Notes: generated by a model from the letters alone, not told the origin. A stretch of 64,000 nucleotides of DNA from Bacillus sp. UNC41MFS5 (GCF_000686805.1 NZ_JMLP01000005.1:244307-308306), one strand, 5' to 3'. Positions 54,532 to 64,000 are shown, numbered from the stretch's first letter. Numbers and translations are program-made.

Positions 54532-55626
54532 GTGGACAAGCCTAACAAAGGCAATACAATTAAGATCAAATTAAATGGAGAAAACCCGCACATTCAAGAA
54601 GTTCCTCCCAAAAATGAGATTGAAACTAACAGTGACCCTATTCCTAGAGTAATAAAAATAAATACGGAGCATACAGAATCAGAATCAGAATCAGATGTAA
54701 TTAGTGAGACGGCGGCAGCACAAGAATCGGTTGACGAAAGTTTTGATTGGATTATTCCTGAGTCCTCCGACAATGACATTGAGGAGTTCAAAATAATACC
54801 GAGTCAAACGAGCAAAAAAACGTCTCTGCCCAAAATAACGACATTCACATCGAATATCAAAAAGAAAAATGGCCGGCCTTTAGGATCAATCTTAATTTCT
54901 GCAGCATTCGCTATATTAATCGGAACAACAATTGGTGTTGTGATGCTGAAGTTAGTCATCACATCACCATCTGAGAAGACGGTGACAACTGTACCCACTG
55001 AGGTCACGAACAAGCCTGCCAGCAGCACCGAAACGAAAACAGCAGATGCCAAAAATACTTCATCTGCTTCCGTCTCCCAGTTAACGACCTATGTCATTCA
55101 AGGCGGTGTTTTTTCGTCGGATTCTGGAGCTAAAGCAACTTCGGATAACCTATCCTCGAAAAATGTTCCATCCGAAACAGTAGAAATGGATGGCAAGTAT
55201 TTTTTATTTCTAGGTGTAGCAGATTCGATAGAAGGAGCAAAAGCATTAGGGGCCCAGTATAAAGAAGATGGTATTGAAGATGTATTTGCTAAGCCATTGT
55301 TGTTAGATGAAAAAAAGTTCTCTGGTATCACGGATAAAGAAAAGACCTTTTTAAAAGCAATACCGACTATTTATAGAACGTTATCTCTTACCACTTCTAA
55401 TGCGCTTGTGACCAAGGAACTTTCCGAGGAGGCTAGTAAAGTCCTTTCAGACATAGAAGCACCATTAAAAACTAGTGTGAAAAACGAAAAGATAAAAGAT
55501 CTAAAAGCAGAATTAGTCAGTGCAAACGAAAAAGTGAAGGCATTTCAAGAATCAAAGGACGAGAAGAATCTTAGTGACGCACAGCAGCATTTACTTACCT
55601 TCATGTCAGTATATTTTTCTAAATAA
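54532..55626 (+). CDS. spoIIB: Stage II sporulation protein SpoIIB (SPOR domain)
   Basis: SpoIIB helps septal peptidoglycan thinning at the start of engulfment. The 364-residue protein has an acidic cytoplasmic N-region (FDWIIPESSDNDIEE), one membrane span (about 117-141) and an extracytoplasmic SPOR domain (TYVIQGGVFSSDSGAKATSDNLSSKNVPSE, about 185-260) for binding denuded glycan, then a helical tail. Start is GTG 54532 behind GAGAGGAG. Position between the comC-type peptidase gene and maf matches B. subtilis. Its terminator has been split by an insertion sequence. Confidence 0.88.
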   Translation: MDKPNKGNTIKIKLNGENPHIQEVPPKNEIETNSDPIPRVIKINTEHTESESESDVISETAAAQESVDESFDWIIPESSDNDIEEFKIIPSQTSKKTSLPKITTFTSNIKKKNGRPLGSILISAAFAILIGTTIGVVMLKLVITSPSEKTVTTVPTEVTNKPASSTETKTADAKNTSSASVSQLTTYVIQGGVFSSDSGAKATSDNLSSKNVPSETVEMDGKYFLFLGVADSIEGAKALGAQYKEDGIEDVFAKPLLLDEKKFSGITDKEKTFLKAIPTIYRTLSLTTSNALVTKELSEEASKVLSDIEAPLKTSVKNEKIKDLKAELVSANEKVKAFQESKDEKNLSDAQQHLLTFMSVYFSK

Positions 55627-55653
55627 TCAATATCGACATTTTCCGGGAAATAT

Positions 55654-55677
55654 AGCCTATCAAATTCTTGATAGGCT
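55654..55677. repeat. Left 24-bp flanking direct repeat (duplicated hairpin)
   Basis: AGCCTATCAA at one end and TTGATAGGCT at the other form a palindrome. The same 24 bases recur at 57234-57257 on the far side of the insertion sequence. At the left copy the T-run has been replaced by the element's end. Confidence 0.9.
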
Positions 55678-55681
55678 CAGA

Positions 55682-55725
55682 CTGTAGACAAACTCGAAAA
55701 AAACGAGCTTGCCTACAGTTTTTTT
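55682..55725 (+). terminator. Terminator hairpin at IS left end
   Basis: CTGTAGACAAACTCG pairs with CGAGCTTGCCTACAG (two G-T pairs) around an A-run loop, followed by seven T residues. It would stop transcription arriving from spoIIB before it reaches the transposase. Confidence 0.8.
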
Positions 55726-55764
55726 GTTGTAAAATAGTAGTAATAAAATCTTGAGGTGATGACA

Positions 55765-57123
55765 ATGCTTTCGAAACATAATTCTATTCAACGAGATCAA
55801 ATTGAAATGATTGCTTTAGACCAGCTTGTACCAACGAACCATCTGGTTCGTAAAATTGAGTCGGCAATTGATTTCTCTTTTATTCATGACTTGGTGAAAG
55901 ATATGTATTCAGAAGTAGGTCGCCCAAGTATCGATCCAATCATCTTGATTAAATTGACCTTCATTCAATATACCTTCGGTATTCGCTCAATGCGTAAGAC
56001 GATTGAAGAAGTTGAAACAAACATGGCCTATCGTTGGTTCTTGGGTTACGGCTTCCATGATAAAGTACCGCACTTCTCCACATTCGGAAAAAACTATGAG
56101 CGTCGCTTTAAAGATACAGACCTATTTGAACAGATCTTCTATCGTATATTAAAGATAGCTACCGAGAAAAAGCTGATTAGTGCGGAGCACGTCTTCGTTG
56201 ACTCCACCCATGTGAAAGCCAGTGCGAATAAACGCAAATTTGAAAAGAAAGTCGTTCGCAAAGAGACACGCGCATATCAAGAACGCCTTCAAGAAGAGAT
56301 TAATCAAGATCGGGAAGACCATGGAAAAAAGCCATTCCCACCTGATAAGTTCGATAAGGATGATTCGAAAGAAATCAAAGAGAGTACAACTGATCCAGAG
56401 AGTGGTTACTACGTCAAAGACGAACGGACAAAACAGTTCGCCTATTCATTTCATGCGGCCGCAGACCGAAACGGTTTTATCCTCGGCACGATTGTGACAC
56501 CGGGTAATACACATGATAGTAATATGTTAGAGCCATTAGTTGAACAAGTAGTTGAGAATGTCGGAAAACCTAAAGCTGTTGCGGCTGATGCAGCTTATAA
56601 AACACCTGCCATTACAAATTATTTATTAGAAAACGAGATAACTCCTGCTCTACCATATACACGCCCACGTACAAAAGAAGGGTTCTTCCGAAAACACGAG
56701 TATGTGTATGATGAACACTTTGACTGTTATCTTTGCCCGGCGGGTGAGGTCTTGAAATACTCCACAACGAATAAGGAGGGATATCGAGAATACAAATCCC
56801 CAAAACACATCTGTACTACATGTCCTTTATTAGCACAGTGTACCGAAAGTAAAGACCATCAAAAAGTGGTGACACGTCATATTTGGCAAGCATATGTGGA
56901 AGAAGCAGACCATCTCCGTCATCACAAAGATGTAAAACCAATTTATGCGAAACGCAAAGAAACAATAGAGCGTGTATTCGCAGATGCAAAAGAAAAGCAT
57001 GGCATGCGTTGGACAACTTTAAGGGGACTTAAAAAATTGTCGATGCAGGCGATGCTTACTTTCGCTGCCATGAATTTAAAGAAATTGGCCAACTGGACTT
57101 GGCAAGGTCCACAAATTGTCTAA
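55765..57123 (+). CDS. IS1182-family transposase
   Basis: A 452-residue DDE transposase. It has the N-terminal DUF772-type domain (RPSIDPIILIKLTFIQYTFGIRSMRKTIEEVETNMAYRWFLG), the catalytic aspartates in HVFVDSTHVKA and AVAADAAYKTP, the glutamate in RKETIERVFADAKEKHG, and a Cys cluster (CPAGEV..CTTCPLLAQC). No frameshift or stop is seen. The ATG at 55765 follows GAGGTG at six bases; two earlier in-frame codons overlap that site. It lies inside a 1556-bp element and is foreign to the surrounding synteny. Confidence 0.93.
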   Translation: MLSKHNSIQRDQIEMIALDQLVPTNHLVRKIESAIDFSFIHDLVKDMYSEVGRPSIDPIILIKLTFIQYTFGIRSMRKTIEEVETNMAYRWFLGYGFHDKVPHFSTFGKNYERRFKDTDLFEQIFYRILKIATEKKLISAEHVFVDSTHVKASANKRKFEKKVVRKETRAYQERLQEEINQDREDHGKKPFPPDKFDKDDSKEIKESTTDPESGYYVKDERTKQFAYSFHAAADRNGFILGTIVTPGNTHDSNMLEPLVEQVVENVGKPKAVAADAAYKTPAITNYLLENEITPALPYTRPRTKEGFFRKHEYVYDEHFDCYLCPAGEVLKYSTTNKEGYREYKSPKHICTTCPLLAQCTESKDHQKVVTRHIWQAYVEEADHLRHHKDVKPIYAKRKETIERVFADAKEKHGMRWTTLRGLKKLSMQAMLTFAAMNLKKLANWTWQGPQIV

Positions 57124-57183
57124 GTAGAAACCTCGGAGAGGTCTCCCTCTGACTAAATAGGTGGAAAAACAGAAAATAAGTCA

Positions 57184-57221
57184 AAAAGGGGTTCGGAATG
57201 TACACATTCCGAACCCCTTTT
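57184..57221. terminator. Hairpin at IS right end
   Basis: AAAAGGGGTTCGGAATGT and its exact 18-base complement flank a two-base loop, ending in TTTT. It can stop transcripts leaving or entering the element. Confidence 0.8.
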
Positions 57222-57233
57222 GTCGACAATCTG

Positions 57234-57257
57234 AGCCTATCAAATTCTTGATAGGCT
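57234..57257. repeat. Right 24-bp flanking direct repeat (original spoIIB terminator)
   Basis: This is identical to 55654-55677. The palindrome here is still followed by TTTTTGTCTT, so it is the original terminator position; the insertion duplicated the hairpin and left the T-run on this side only. Confidence 0.88.
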
Positions 57258-57402
57258 TTTTGTCTTCCAAAAAAAAGAAAAAATCTGCATAATTTTACAA
57301 ATTCCATCAAAATTTAATTATATAAAAATTGTTTGCTACTGTAATTTCTGATAGGATTGAATTGTATCTCCCTAATACGTACCATAAAGGTAAGGTGATC
57401 GA

Positions 57403-57975
57403 ATGCAGAACCTCATTTTAGCCTCTTCTTCTCCACGGCGAAAAGAACTTCTAGAAACTCTCCGTTTAACATTCGCGATCTCAAGTAGTGAAGTTGATGA
57501 AAGTTTTGACCCAGCTCTCGCTCCTAAAGATGTAGTGATGGAGTTAGCCGACCGAAAGGCACAGACCGTTTTTAAAGAAAACCAGGATGCCTTTGTGATT
57601 GGCGCGGACACCATTGTTGTTGCGAATAATCAAATCTTAGGAAAGCCCGCAGATGAAGCAGAAGCGTTTGCCATGTTAAAAAGCTTGTCAGGTCGTCAGC
57701 ATGAAGTTTTTACAGGTGTTTCAATTGTGTCGAAAACAGGTACAACTAAGTTTTATGAAAGAACAGAAGTTTGGTTTTGGGAGTTAACGGACGACTCAAT
57801 ACGGGCGTATGTAAAAAGTGGTGAACCGCTTGATAAAGCAGGTGCATATGGCATTCAGCAGCTCGGAAGCATGCTTGTCAAAAAAATAAATGGAGACTAT
57901 TTTGCGGTTGTCGGACTGCCTGTTTCACGAACGATTAGAGAATTGAAAAAGGCAGGCTACCAGTTGCCGTATTAA
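57403..57975 (+). CDS. maf: Maf nucleotide pyrophosphatase
   Basis: Maf proteins hydrolyse modified pyrimidine triphosphates; in B. subtilis overexpression arrests septation. The 190-residue protein has ILASSSPRRKELLETL (about 4-19), the catalytic VIGADTIVV (about 66-74) and KPADEAEAFAMLKSLSGRQHEVFTGV (about 83-108), and ends with GLPVSRTIRELKKAGY. The ATG follows GGTAAGGTGATC. It lies between the IS element and radC, in the conserved spoIIB-maf-radC-mreBCD order. Confidence 0.94.
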   Translation: MQNLILASSSPRRKELLETLRLTFAISSSEVDESFDPALAPKDVVMELADRKAQTVFKENQDAFVIGADTIVVANNQILGKPADEAEAFAMLKSLSGRQHEVFTGVSIVSKTGTTKFYERTEVWFWELTDDSIRAYVKSGEPLDKAGAYGIQQLGSMLVKKINGDYFAVVGLPVSRTIRELKKAGYQLPY

Positions 57976-58017
57976 ACTTTTTTGTTCATTAACTCCCTAA
58001 ATAAGGGAGGAAAAAAA

Positions 58018-58707
58018 GTGTCCACTAATACATTAATGATCCGTGATTTCCCTCAAGATGAAAGACCCAGAGAACGGTTTGTTCAACATGGCCCACAAAG
58101 CTTATCGAATCATGAACTGATTGCTATTTTGCTTCGGACCGGAACAAAAGATGAATCAGTCCTGCAATTATCGAACCGGCTGTTAACTCATTTTGAAGGA
58201 TTACGTCTTTTAAAAGCAGCTACTTTAGAAGAAATGACCGAAATAAAAGGGATTGGTTCAGCCAAGGCCATCCAAATCCTCGCCGCCGTCGAAATTGGCA
58301 GGAGGATTTCTAACCTCGACTATAAGGACCGCTATGTCATCCGCTCCCCAGAAGACGGAGCAAAGTATGTCATGAATGATATGCGCTTTTTATCACAAGA
58401 GCATTTTGTTTGTTTATACCTAAACACAAAGAACCAAGTCATTCATAAACAAACCATTTTCATCGGCAGCTTAAACGCCTCGATCGTTCACCCCCGGGAG
58501 GTGTTTCGCGAGGCGTTAAAGCGGTCCGCCGCCTCAATTATTGCGGCCCATAATCATCCCAGTGGTGATCCAGCTCCAAGCCGTGAAGACATTGAGGTGA
58601 CGAAACGGCTGGTTGAATGCGGAAAGATTATTGGCATCGATCTCCTCGATCATCTGATCATCGGCGAAAATAAGTTTGTGAGTCTAAAGGAAAAAGGTTA
58701 TTTATAA
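58018..58707 (+). CDS. radC: RadC family JAMM-domain protein
   Basis: A 229-residue protein with an N-terminal helix-hairpin-helix region (TEIKGIGSAKAIQILAAVEIGRR, about 77-99) and a C-terminal JAMM/MPN metalloprotein domain with HNHPSGDPAPSREDIE (about 177-192). The once-proposed DNA-repair role has not held up, and the actual role is unclear. Start GTG 58018 has AAGGGAGGA eight bases upstream; the in-frame ATG at 57982 lies before that site. It follows maf by 42 bases. Confidence 0.92.
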   Translation: MSTNTLMIRDFPQDERPRERFVQHGPQSLSNHELIAILLRTGTKDESVLQLSNRLLTHFEGLRLLKAATLEEMTEIKGIGSAKAIQILAAVEIGRRISNLDYKDRYVIRSPEDGAKYVMNDMRFLSQEHFVCLYLNTKNQVIHKQTIFIGSLNASIVHPREVFREALKRSAASIIAAHNHPSGDPAPSREDIEVTKRLVECGKIIGIDLLDHLIIGENKFVSLKEKGYL

Positions 58708-58814
58708 ACTATGAATTTATTTAACGTTGAGTTATAATAATGCTTATGATTTTTTAGGACTACTTAAGAACTACCTAGATAAATATTAAGAAAAAAGACA
58801 AGATAGTAAAGTGA

Positions 58815-59891
<1,077 letters not shown>

Positions 59892-59975
59892 TTTAGATTG
59901 TGCTATTCGGCACATAAGGCATATTTCAAATTAAAAAACGATACTTTTTATCTAGAAAAATAGAGGTGTATAATC

Positions 59976-60857
59976 ATGCCACAGTTCTTTCTGAATAAAC
60001 GTCTGATTATTTTGCTTGTCAGCATCATTGTTCTCGTGGCATTGATTGGGTTTTCTTTAAGGGAGAGAAGTAAACTATCCTGGCCGGAGCAATTTCTAAA
60101 AGATACCACCGGCTGGGTTCAATCCCTGGTTTCAAAGCCTACTCATTTTGTGACAGGCTTTTTTGAAAATCTCCAGGATTTGCAAAATACATACGATGAG
60201 AATAAAGAACTAAAATCGCGGGTCGAAAATCTTGTCAATCTTGAAGCACAAGTACAAGAGTTGAAACAAGATAATAAAGAATTACGTGACATTCTCGGTG
60301 AAAAAAGAACCCTGAGAGATTTCAAACCATTACCAGCTACCGTAATTGGCAGAAACCCTGATCGTTGGCATGAAATGATTATTATCGACAAAGGCAAACT
60401 AAACGGCATCAAAAAAAATATGGCTGTTGTTACAGCAACCGGCTTGGTTGGTAAAGTCAAAAATGTAACACAATTTAGTTCGACCATTCAACTGTTAAGT
60501 GCAATGGATCCAAAAAATCGAATCTCTGCTGTTGTGCAGGGCAAGAAAGATGTCTATGGATTTGTCCAAGGATTTGATGACAAACGAAAATTACTATTAA
60601 TTAAGGCAATACCATCCGGTGAAAAAATTGAAAAAGGGCAAAAAGTGATTACATCGGGCCTAGGTGGAGTCTTTCCAAAAGGGCTGCTGATTGGAAAAGT
60701 GGTTGATGTAAAGCCCGATCAGTATGGATTAAATCAAACGGCTTTAGTGCAGCCTGGTGCAGATTTTTATGATATCGAAAATGTTATTGTCATAAAAAGA
60801 TTAATGACCCAGCCAGTAAATTTGGAATCAACAGATGGGAAGGAGAAAGATTTGTGA
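59976..60857 (+). CDS. mreC: Rod-shape-determining protein MreC
   Basis: A bitopic membrane protein linking MreB to the extracytoplasmic wall-synthesis enzymes. The 293-residue product has an N-terminal span (about 9-28), a coiled coil (about 65-110, NTYDENKELKSRVENLVNLEAQVQELKQDNKELRDIL) and a beta-rich C-terminal domain (TVIGRNPDRWHEMIIIDKGKLNGIKKNMAVV.. GLVGKV). The ATG follows ATAGAGGTG. It overlaps mreD by four bases. Confidence 0.95.
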   Translation: MPQFFLNKRLIILLVSIIVLVALIGFSLRERSKLSWPEQFLKDTTGWVQSLVSKPTHFVTGFFENLQDLQNTYDENKELKSRVENLVNLEAQVQELKQDNKELRDILGEKRTLRDFKPLPATVIGRNPDRWHEMIIIDKGKLNGIKKNMAVVTATGLVGKVKNVTQFSSTIQLLSAMDPKNRISAVVQGKKDVYGFVQGFDDKRKLLLIKAIPSGEKIEKGQKVITSGLGGVFPKGLLIGKVVDVKPDQYGLNQTALVQPGADFYDIENVIVIKRLMTQPVNLESTDGKEKDL

Positions 60858-61372
60858 GAAAATTCCTTCTTCCTCTTTTATTTCTGTTGCTTTTTATTGT
60901 AGAAAGTCTTTTTGTGGAGTATTTACCCGAGAAGGTTTTCGGGTTTGAACGAATATTTGTCCCACACTTTCTTTTTATCGCCATTTTGTTTTTAACGATT
61001 TTTGTCGGAAGAAAACATGGAATTATTTATGCTGCCATTTTTGGACTATTATTTGATGTCGTATACGTTGAAATTATCGGGATTTACTTTTTCCTATTTC
61101 CATTTATCTCTTATCTGATATATAAACTATTGCAGGTTTTGCAAGCCAATATTATTACGGCATTTCTTGCGACCGTTCTCGGTGTCTCACTATTAGAGAT
61201 TGGTGTTTATGAAATGAACTTTTTAATCCATGTAACAGACCTTGATTTTATCGGTTATATGAATTTGCGCTTTTATCCAAGTCTTATCCTAAATGCAGTG
61301 GTTACGCTCATTGCTGCCTACCCGTTAAAGTGGCTTTTTGAAAAACATTCGGAAGCAATAAGAGCTGAATGA
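60854..61372 (+). CDS. mreD: Rod-shape-determining protein MreD
   Basis: A 172-residue integral membrane partner of MreC. About five hydrophobic segments, with IYAAIFGLLFDVVYVEIIGIYFFLFPF in the centre, as in the family. It starts at GTG 60854 overlapping the mreC stop (GTGA). It closes mreBCD; minC follows after a 152-base gap in which no gene is seen. Confidence 0.93.
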   Translation: MRKFLLPLLFLLLFIVESLFVEYLPEKVFGFERIFVPHFLFIAILFLTIFVGRKHGIIYAAIFGLLFDVVYVEIIGIYFFLFPFISYLIYKLLQVLQANIITAFLATVLGVSLLEIGVYEMNFLIHVTDLDFIGYMNLRFYPSLILNAVVTLIAAYPLKWLFEKHSEAIRAE

Positions 61373-61524
61373 TTTTTGATAAAAAAAGAGGAGAATGGAC
61401 GCATCGTGTCGAAATTTTATTAGGATAGTATGACTATTGATTCGGAATACGCTAGAGTGTTCATATTCCACTCGAACTGGCTTGTTTCGAAATTGCTTTC
61501 TTATTATGAGGTGAAAAATTCTCC

Positions 61525-62205
61525 ATGAAAAAACGGCAAAATGTTACAATAAAAGGGACGAAGGAAGGACTTGTCCTTCATCTTGATGATAGTTGTTCTT
61601 ACGAAGAACTAAAAAGGGAACTTGATCATAAACTTTCAGCCAACTCCAGTACACAGGATGAGCGTCATTTAACCTCTGTCAAAGTGGAAATAGGTAACCG
61701 TTATTTAACCGAACCACAGCGAGAAGAACTAAAAGAATTAATTCGCCAAAAAAAGAATTTTGTTGTGGATGAAATTGAATCGAATGTAATCACGAAGGAT
61801 GAAGCTGAGGAATTATTGGCCGAAACGGAGGTAATGACTGTTTCTAGAATTATTCGTTCCGGTCAAGTCCTCGAAGTCCCTGGTGACTTGCTGTTAATTG
61901 GTGATGTCAATCCAGGCGGGACGGTCATTGCAGGTGGAAACATCTTTATCATGGGAATCTTAAAGGGGATAGCACATGCGGGCTGCTATGGCAATGATGA
62001 AGCGATCATTGCCGCCTCTAGTATGAAACCATCTCAGCTTCGAATTAGTGATTGTTTAAATAGTGAACCAGAAAGCCTTCAAAGCAATGAAAAGCGGGAA
62101 ATGGAATGTGCTTACCTCGATGAAAACCGTCAAATCATTGTTGATAGATTACAAGTGTTAATCCAATTAAGACCTAATTTAACGAGATTAGAAGGGGGAC
62201 ATTAA
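61525..62205 (+). CDS. minC: Septum site-determining protein MinC
   Basis: Inhibits FtsZ polymerisation away from midcell, recruited to the membrane by MinD. The 226-residue protein has a small N-terminal alpha/beta domain (about 1-105) and a C-terminal beta-helix ([48 protein letters not shown], about 112-160) with the RSGQ and GDVNPGG motifs that dimerise and bind MinD. The ATG has GAGGTGAAA upstream. minD follows after a single base. Confidence 0.95.
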   Translation: MKKRQNVTIKGTKEGLVLHLDDSCSYEELKRELDHKLSANSSTQDERHLTSVKVEIGNRYLTEPQREELKELIRQKKNFVVDEIESNVITKDEAEELLAETEVMTVSRIIRSGQVLEVPGDLLLIGDVNPGGTVIAGGNIFIMGILKGIAHAGCYGNDEAIIAASSMKPSQLRISDCLNSEPESLQSNEKREMECAYLDENRQIIVDRLQVLIQLRPNLTRLEGGH

Positions 62206-62206
62206 A

Positions 62207-63010
62207 GTGGGAGAGGCAATCGTAATTACATCCGGTAAGGGTGGAGTAGGAAAAACAACAACTTCTGCTAATATCGGCACATCATTAGCCCTTCAAGGTA
62301 AAAAAGTATGTTTAGTAGATACTGACATCGGTCTTCGTAACTTGGATGTCGTCATGGGACTTGAAAATAGAATTATTTATGATCTCGTCGATGTTGTTGA
62401 AAAAAGATGCAAAATCCATCAAGCTCTTGTTAAGGATAAACGTTTTGATGGGTTATTATACTTATTGCCAGCAGCACAAACCGTTGATAAATCGGCCGTG
62501 AAGCCAGAGCAAATGAAAGAACTAATCATCGAATTAAAGCAGGACTACGATTATATTATTATTGATTGCCCTGCAGGTATTGAGCAGGGTTTCCAAAATG
62601 CCATCGCTGGGGCTGACAAGGCAATCGTCGTGACAACACCAGAGGCTTCCGCCGTCCGTGATGCGGACCGAATTATTGGTCTCTTAGAGAAACAGCCGAA
62701 TATGGAGTCGCCTAAATTAGTCATCAACCGGATTCGAAATCATATGGTGAAGAATGGGGATATGCTTGAGATTGATGAGGTTACTCAGCATCTTTCTATC
62801 GAACTCATCGGCATTGTTGCGGATGATGATGAAGTGATTAAAGCTTCGAATCACGGGGAACCGATTGCCCTCAATCCGAATAACAAAGCATCGATTGCCT
62901 ACCGAAATATTGCAAGAAGAATTCTTGGTGAATCAATCCCGCTGCAGTCACTCGAAAATACAGACAAGGGAATGTTTACTAAACTAAAGAAATTCTTTGG
63001 TGTCCGTTAA
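62207..63010 (+). CDS. minD: Septum site-determining protein MinD
   Basis: A membrane-cycling ATPase of the ParA/Mrp class that places MinC at the poles. The 267-residue protein has the deviant Walker A SGKGGVGKTTTSANIG (about 9-24), DTDIGLRNLDVVMGLE (about 39-54), Walker B IIIDCPAGIE (about 117-126), and a C-terminal amphipathic helix (MFTKLKKFFGVR) for membrane binding. Start is GTG 62207 behind GAAGGGGG. It ends at a terminator; spoIVFAB follows. Confidence 0.97.
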   Translation: MGEAIVITSGKGGVGKTTTSANIGTSLALQGKKVCLVDTDIGLRNLDVVMGLENRIIYDLVDVVEKRCKIHQALVKDKRFDGLLYLLPAAQTVDKSAVKPEQMKELIIELKQDYDYIIIDCPAGIEQGFQNAIAGADKAIVVTTPEASAVRDADRIIGLLEKQPNMESPKLVINRIRNHMVKNGDMLEIDEVTQHLSIELIGIVADDDEVIKASNHGEPIALNPNNKASIAYRNIARRILGESIPLQSLENTDKGMFTKLKKFFGVR

Positions 63011-63032
63011 AAAAAGCGGCACTATATATCAG

Positions 63033-63067
63033 CCTGTCCACTCACTTGTGGACAGGTTGTTTTATTT
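63033..63067 (+). terminator. Terminator after minD
   Basis: CCTGTCCAC, loop TCACTT and GTGGACAGG, followed by TTGTTTTATTTT. Confidence 0.85.
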
Positions 63068-63133
63068 TAAAGACATACTCTTTCATTCCTCTTCATAGAC
63101 TTGTACAAATTAGTGTGAAAAGGGTGGATGGAA

Positions 63134-63922
63134 ATGGCGCGGTCTACACCGGAAGAAATTCGGCGACGAATCGCAAAGCGAAAAAATGATAAAGGCACTA
63201 CATCTGTAAAAAGTCCCGACCGCCAAATTGATTGGCCTAGTGACGATGAAAAATATGGCTTTAATCAGTATACCGCTCCAGGAGGGAGCGACGGCGAGGA
63301 CGGGCATCCATTATTTAAGAAGGAAGTTTTCTTTTTCAAAATTTTGTCTTCTGTCCTCCTGTTTTTAGTGATTGGGATATTATTTCGGAACCATTCCACT
63401 GCCTTTGACCCTGCAAGAGCCATGGTGACTAAAACAATGGACCAGGATTTTAAGTTTGCGACCGTATCAAACTGGTACGAAAGCAAATTTGGGAAACCTT
63501 TAGCCCTTTTGCCTTTTTCGGATAAAGATCAAACGGAGAAAAAAGAGGTGACTGAAACAGAGTTTTCCGTCCCAGCTATGGGGAAAATCCTCGAAAACTT
63601 CGAAAAGAATGGGCAGGGAATTATGATTGAAACGGGAAAAGGGGCGTCCGTACAAACAATTAATGAGGGCTTTGTTATGTCTGCAGGTGTAAAAGAAGGT
63701 CTTGGGAAAACAGTCGTCGTTCAACATGCCGATAAAACGGAAACTTGGTATGGAAATTTAGATGAAATCAACGTTAAATTATATGAGTATGTCGAAAAGC
63801 GACAAGTAGTTGGCACCGTCTCAGGATCCACAGGTGAAGATAAAAGCAAAGGTAAATATTACTTTGCCATTAAAAAAGACGATAAATTTATCGACCCAAT
63901 TCAGGTGATACGCTTTGAATAG
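63134..63922 (+). CDS. spoIVFA: Stage IV sporulation protein FA
   Basis: SpoIVFA holds the pro-sigma-K protease SpoIVFB in an inactive membrane complex until a forespore signal arrives. The 262-residue protein has a basic N-region, one membrane span (about 70-88) and an extracytoplasmic LytM/M23-like domain (MIETGKGASVQTINEGFVMSAG..VVQHADKTETWYGNLDEI). The usual M23 zinc ligand in YxHL is replaced (YGNL), so it is non-catalytic, as in B. subtilis. The ATG at 63134 has AGGGTGG at seven bases; the ATG at 63128 abuts it. It overlaps spoIVFB by eight bases. Confidence 0.92.
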   Translation: MARSTPEEIRRRIAKRKNDKGTTSVKSPDRQIDWPSDDEKYGFNQYTAPGGSDGEDGHPLFKKEVFFFKILSSVLLFLVIGILFRNHSTAFDPARAMVTKTMDQDFKFATVSNWYESKFGKPLALLPFSDKDQTEKKEVTETEFSVPAMGKILENFEKNGQGIMIETGKGASVQTINEGFVMSAGVKEGLGKTVVVQHADKTETWYGNLDEINVKLYEYVEKRQVVGTVSGSTGEDKSKGKYYFAIKKDDKFIDPIQVIRFE

Positions 63923-64000
63923 AGCTATAAATTTACTACGACTGATTACTATTCATCCATTATTATGGATTGTCATTGCACTTGCAGTTGCCACAGCTCA
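63915..64000 (+). CDS. spoIVFB: Stage IV sporulation protein FB, 5' end (partial)
   Basis: Starting at TTG 63915, inside the end of spoIVFA, an open frame runs to the window edge. It reads MNRAINLLRLITIHPLLWIV and continues hydrophobic, matching the start of SpoIVFB, the intramembrane metalloprotease that activates pro-sigma-K. The HExxH motif lies beyond the window. The call rests on the N-terminus, the overlap with spoIVFA, and synteny. Confidence 0.85.
   Translation, partial: MNRAINLLRLITIHPLLWIVIALAVATA

Larger units (their letters stand above)
55678..57233 (+). mobile_element. IS1182-family insertion sequence
   Basis: A 1556-bp element bounded by imperfect inverted repeats, CAGACTGTAGACAAA at the left and TTTGTCGACAATCTG at the right (13 of 15 matching). 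It contains one full-length transposase gene and is flanked by a perfect 24-base direct repeat that is itself a hairpin. IS1182-type elements are known for variable-length duplications and for targeting hairpins. A stem-loop at each internal end (55682-55725 and 57184-57221) may block read-through. It looks intact and recent. Confidence 0.9.

Noticed and set aside
61396..61431. Short frame (11 codons) after GGAG in the mreD-minC gap
   Set aside because: Too short, with no terminator, promoter or conservation evidence available.

Overview
The window is a low-GC Gram-positive chromosome segment from a spore-forming Bacillaceae. Its gene order follows the Bacillus subtilis fadB-etfBA to spoIVFAB interval almost gene for gene, and several proteins (GerE, ClpX, LonA, ValS, aspartokinase II) look close to their B. 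subtilis counterparts. Spore genes (gerE, gerM, spoVID, ysxE, lonB, spoIIB, spoIVFA, spoIVFB), TTG/GTG starts behind strong Shine-Dalgarno sites, a lysine riboswitch and a tRNA-dependent T-box fit this placement. A Neobacillus-like or related genus is an inference only.

Layout. 1-2497: tail of fadB, etfBA and trxA. 2590-6431: uvrC, riboswitch-controlled lysC with an internal second start, and yslB. 6739-10163: sdhCAB. 10196-13936: gerE, a hidden 39-codon ORF, a YneR-like gene, ysmB, racE, gerM. 13988-16133: rph, rdgB, ysnB, tRNA-Arg. 16188-25474: ysoA, tig, clpX, lonB, lonA, ysxC (protein folding and quality control). 25505-32492: a small membrane gene, then the complete hemAXCDBL operon for uroporphyrinogen precursors. 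32623-39904: spoVID, ysxE, a YszA-like gene, T-box-valS, folC. 39967-54396: type IV pilus locus. 54532-57257: spoIIB and an IS1182-family element. 57403-64000: maf, radC, mreBCD, minCD, spoIVFA and the start of spoIVFB.

The largest accessory block lies between folC and spoIIB, where B. subtilis has only comC. Here there is a membrane GAF-GGDEF diguanylate cyclase, three divergently transcribed minor-pilin-like genes (one with a long repetitive, possibly beta-helical tail), an unknown acidic membrane protein, a peptidoglycan-binding-type protein with a G5-like end, and pilB, pilT, pilC, a major pilin, the prepilin peptidase, pilM, a PilN-like and a PilO-like gene. Together they could build and retract a type IV pilus through a thick cell wall, with c-di-GMP made next door. 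Three of the proteins carry T/N/S/Q-rich low-complexity stretches predicted to lie outside the membrane.

Other notable structures: two five-copy arrays of a TCAGCG motif phased at 21 bp (two DNA turns) upstream of lonB and folC; an IS1182-type element inserted at the spoIIB terminator so that the whole 24-bp hairpin is now duplicated on both flanks; a GGTGTCAGGCACC palindromic element in two gene gaps and, as a half copy, inside rdgB; and a hidden 39-codon membrane-peptide ORF with its own promoter and operator-like palindrome. All calls come from reading the sequence alone; no database search was run.
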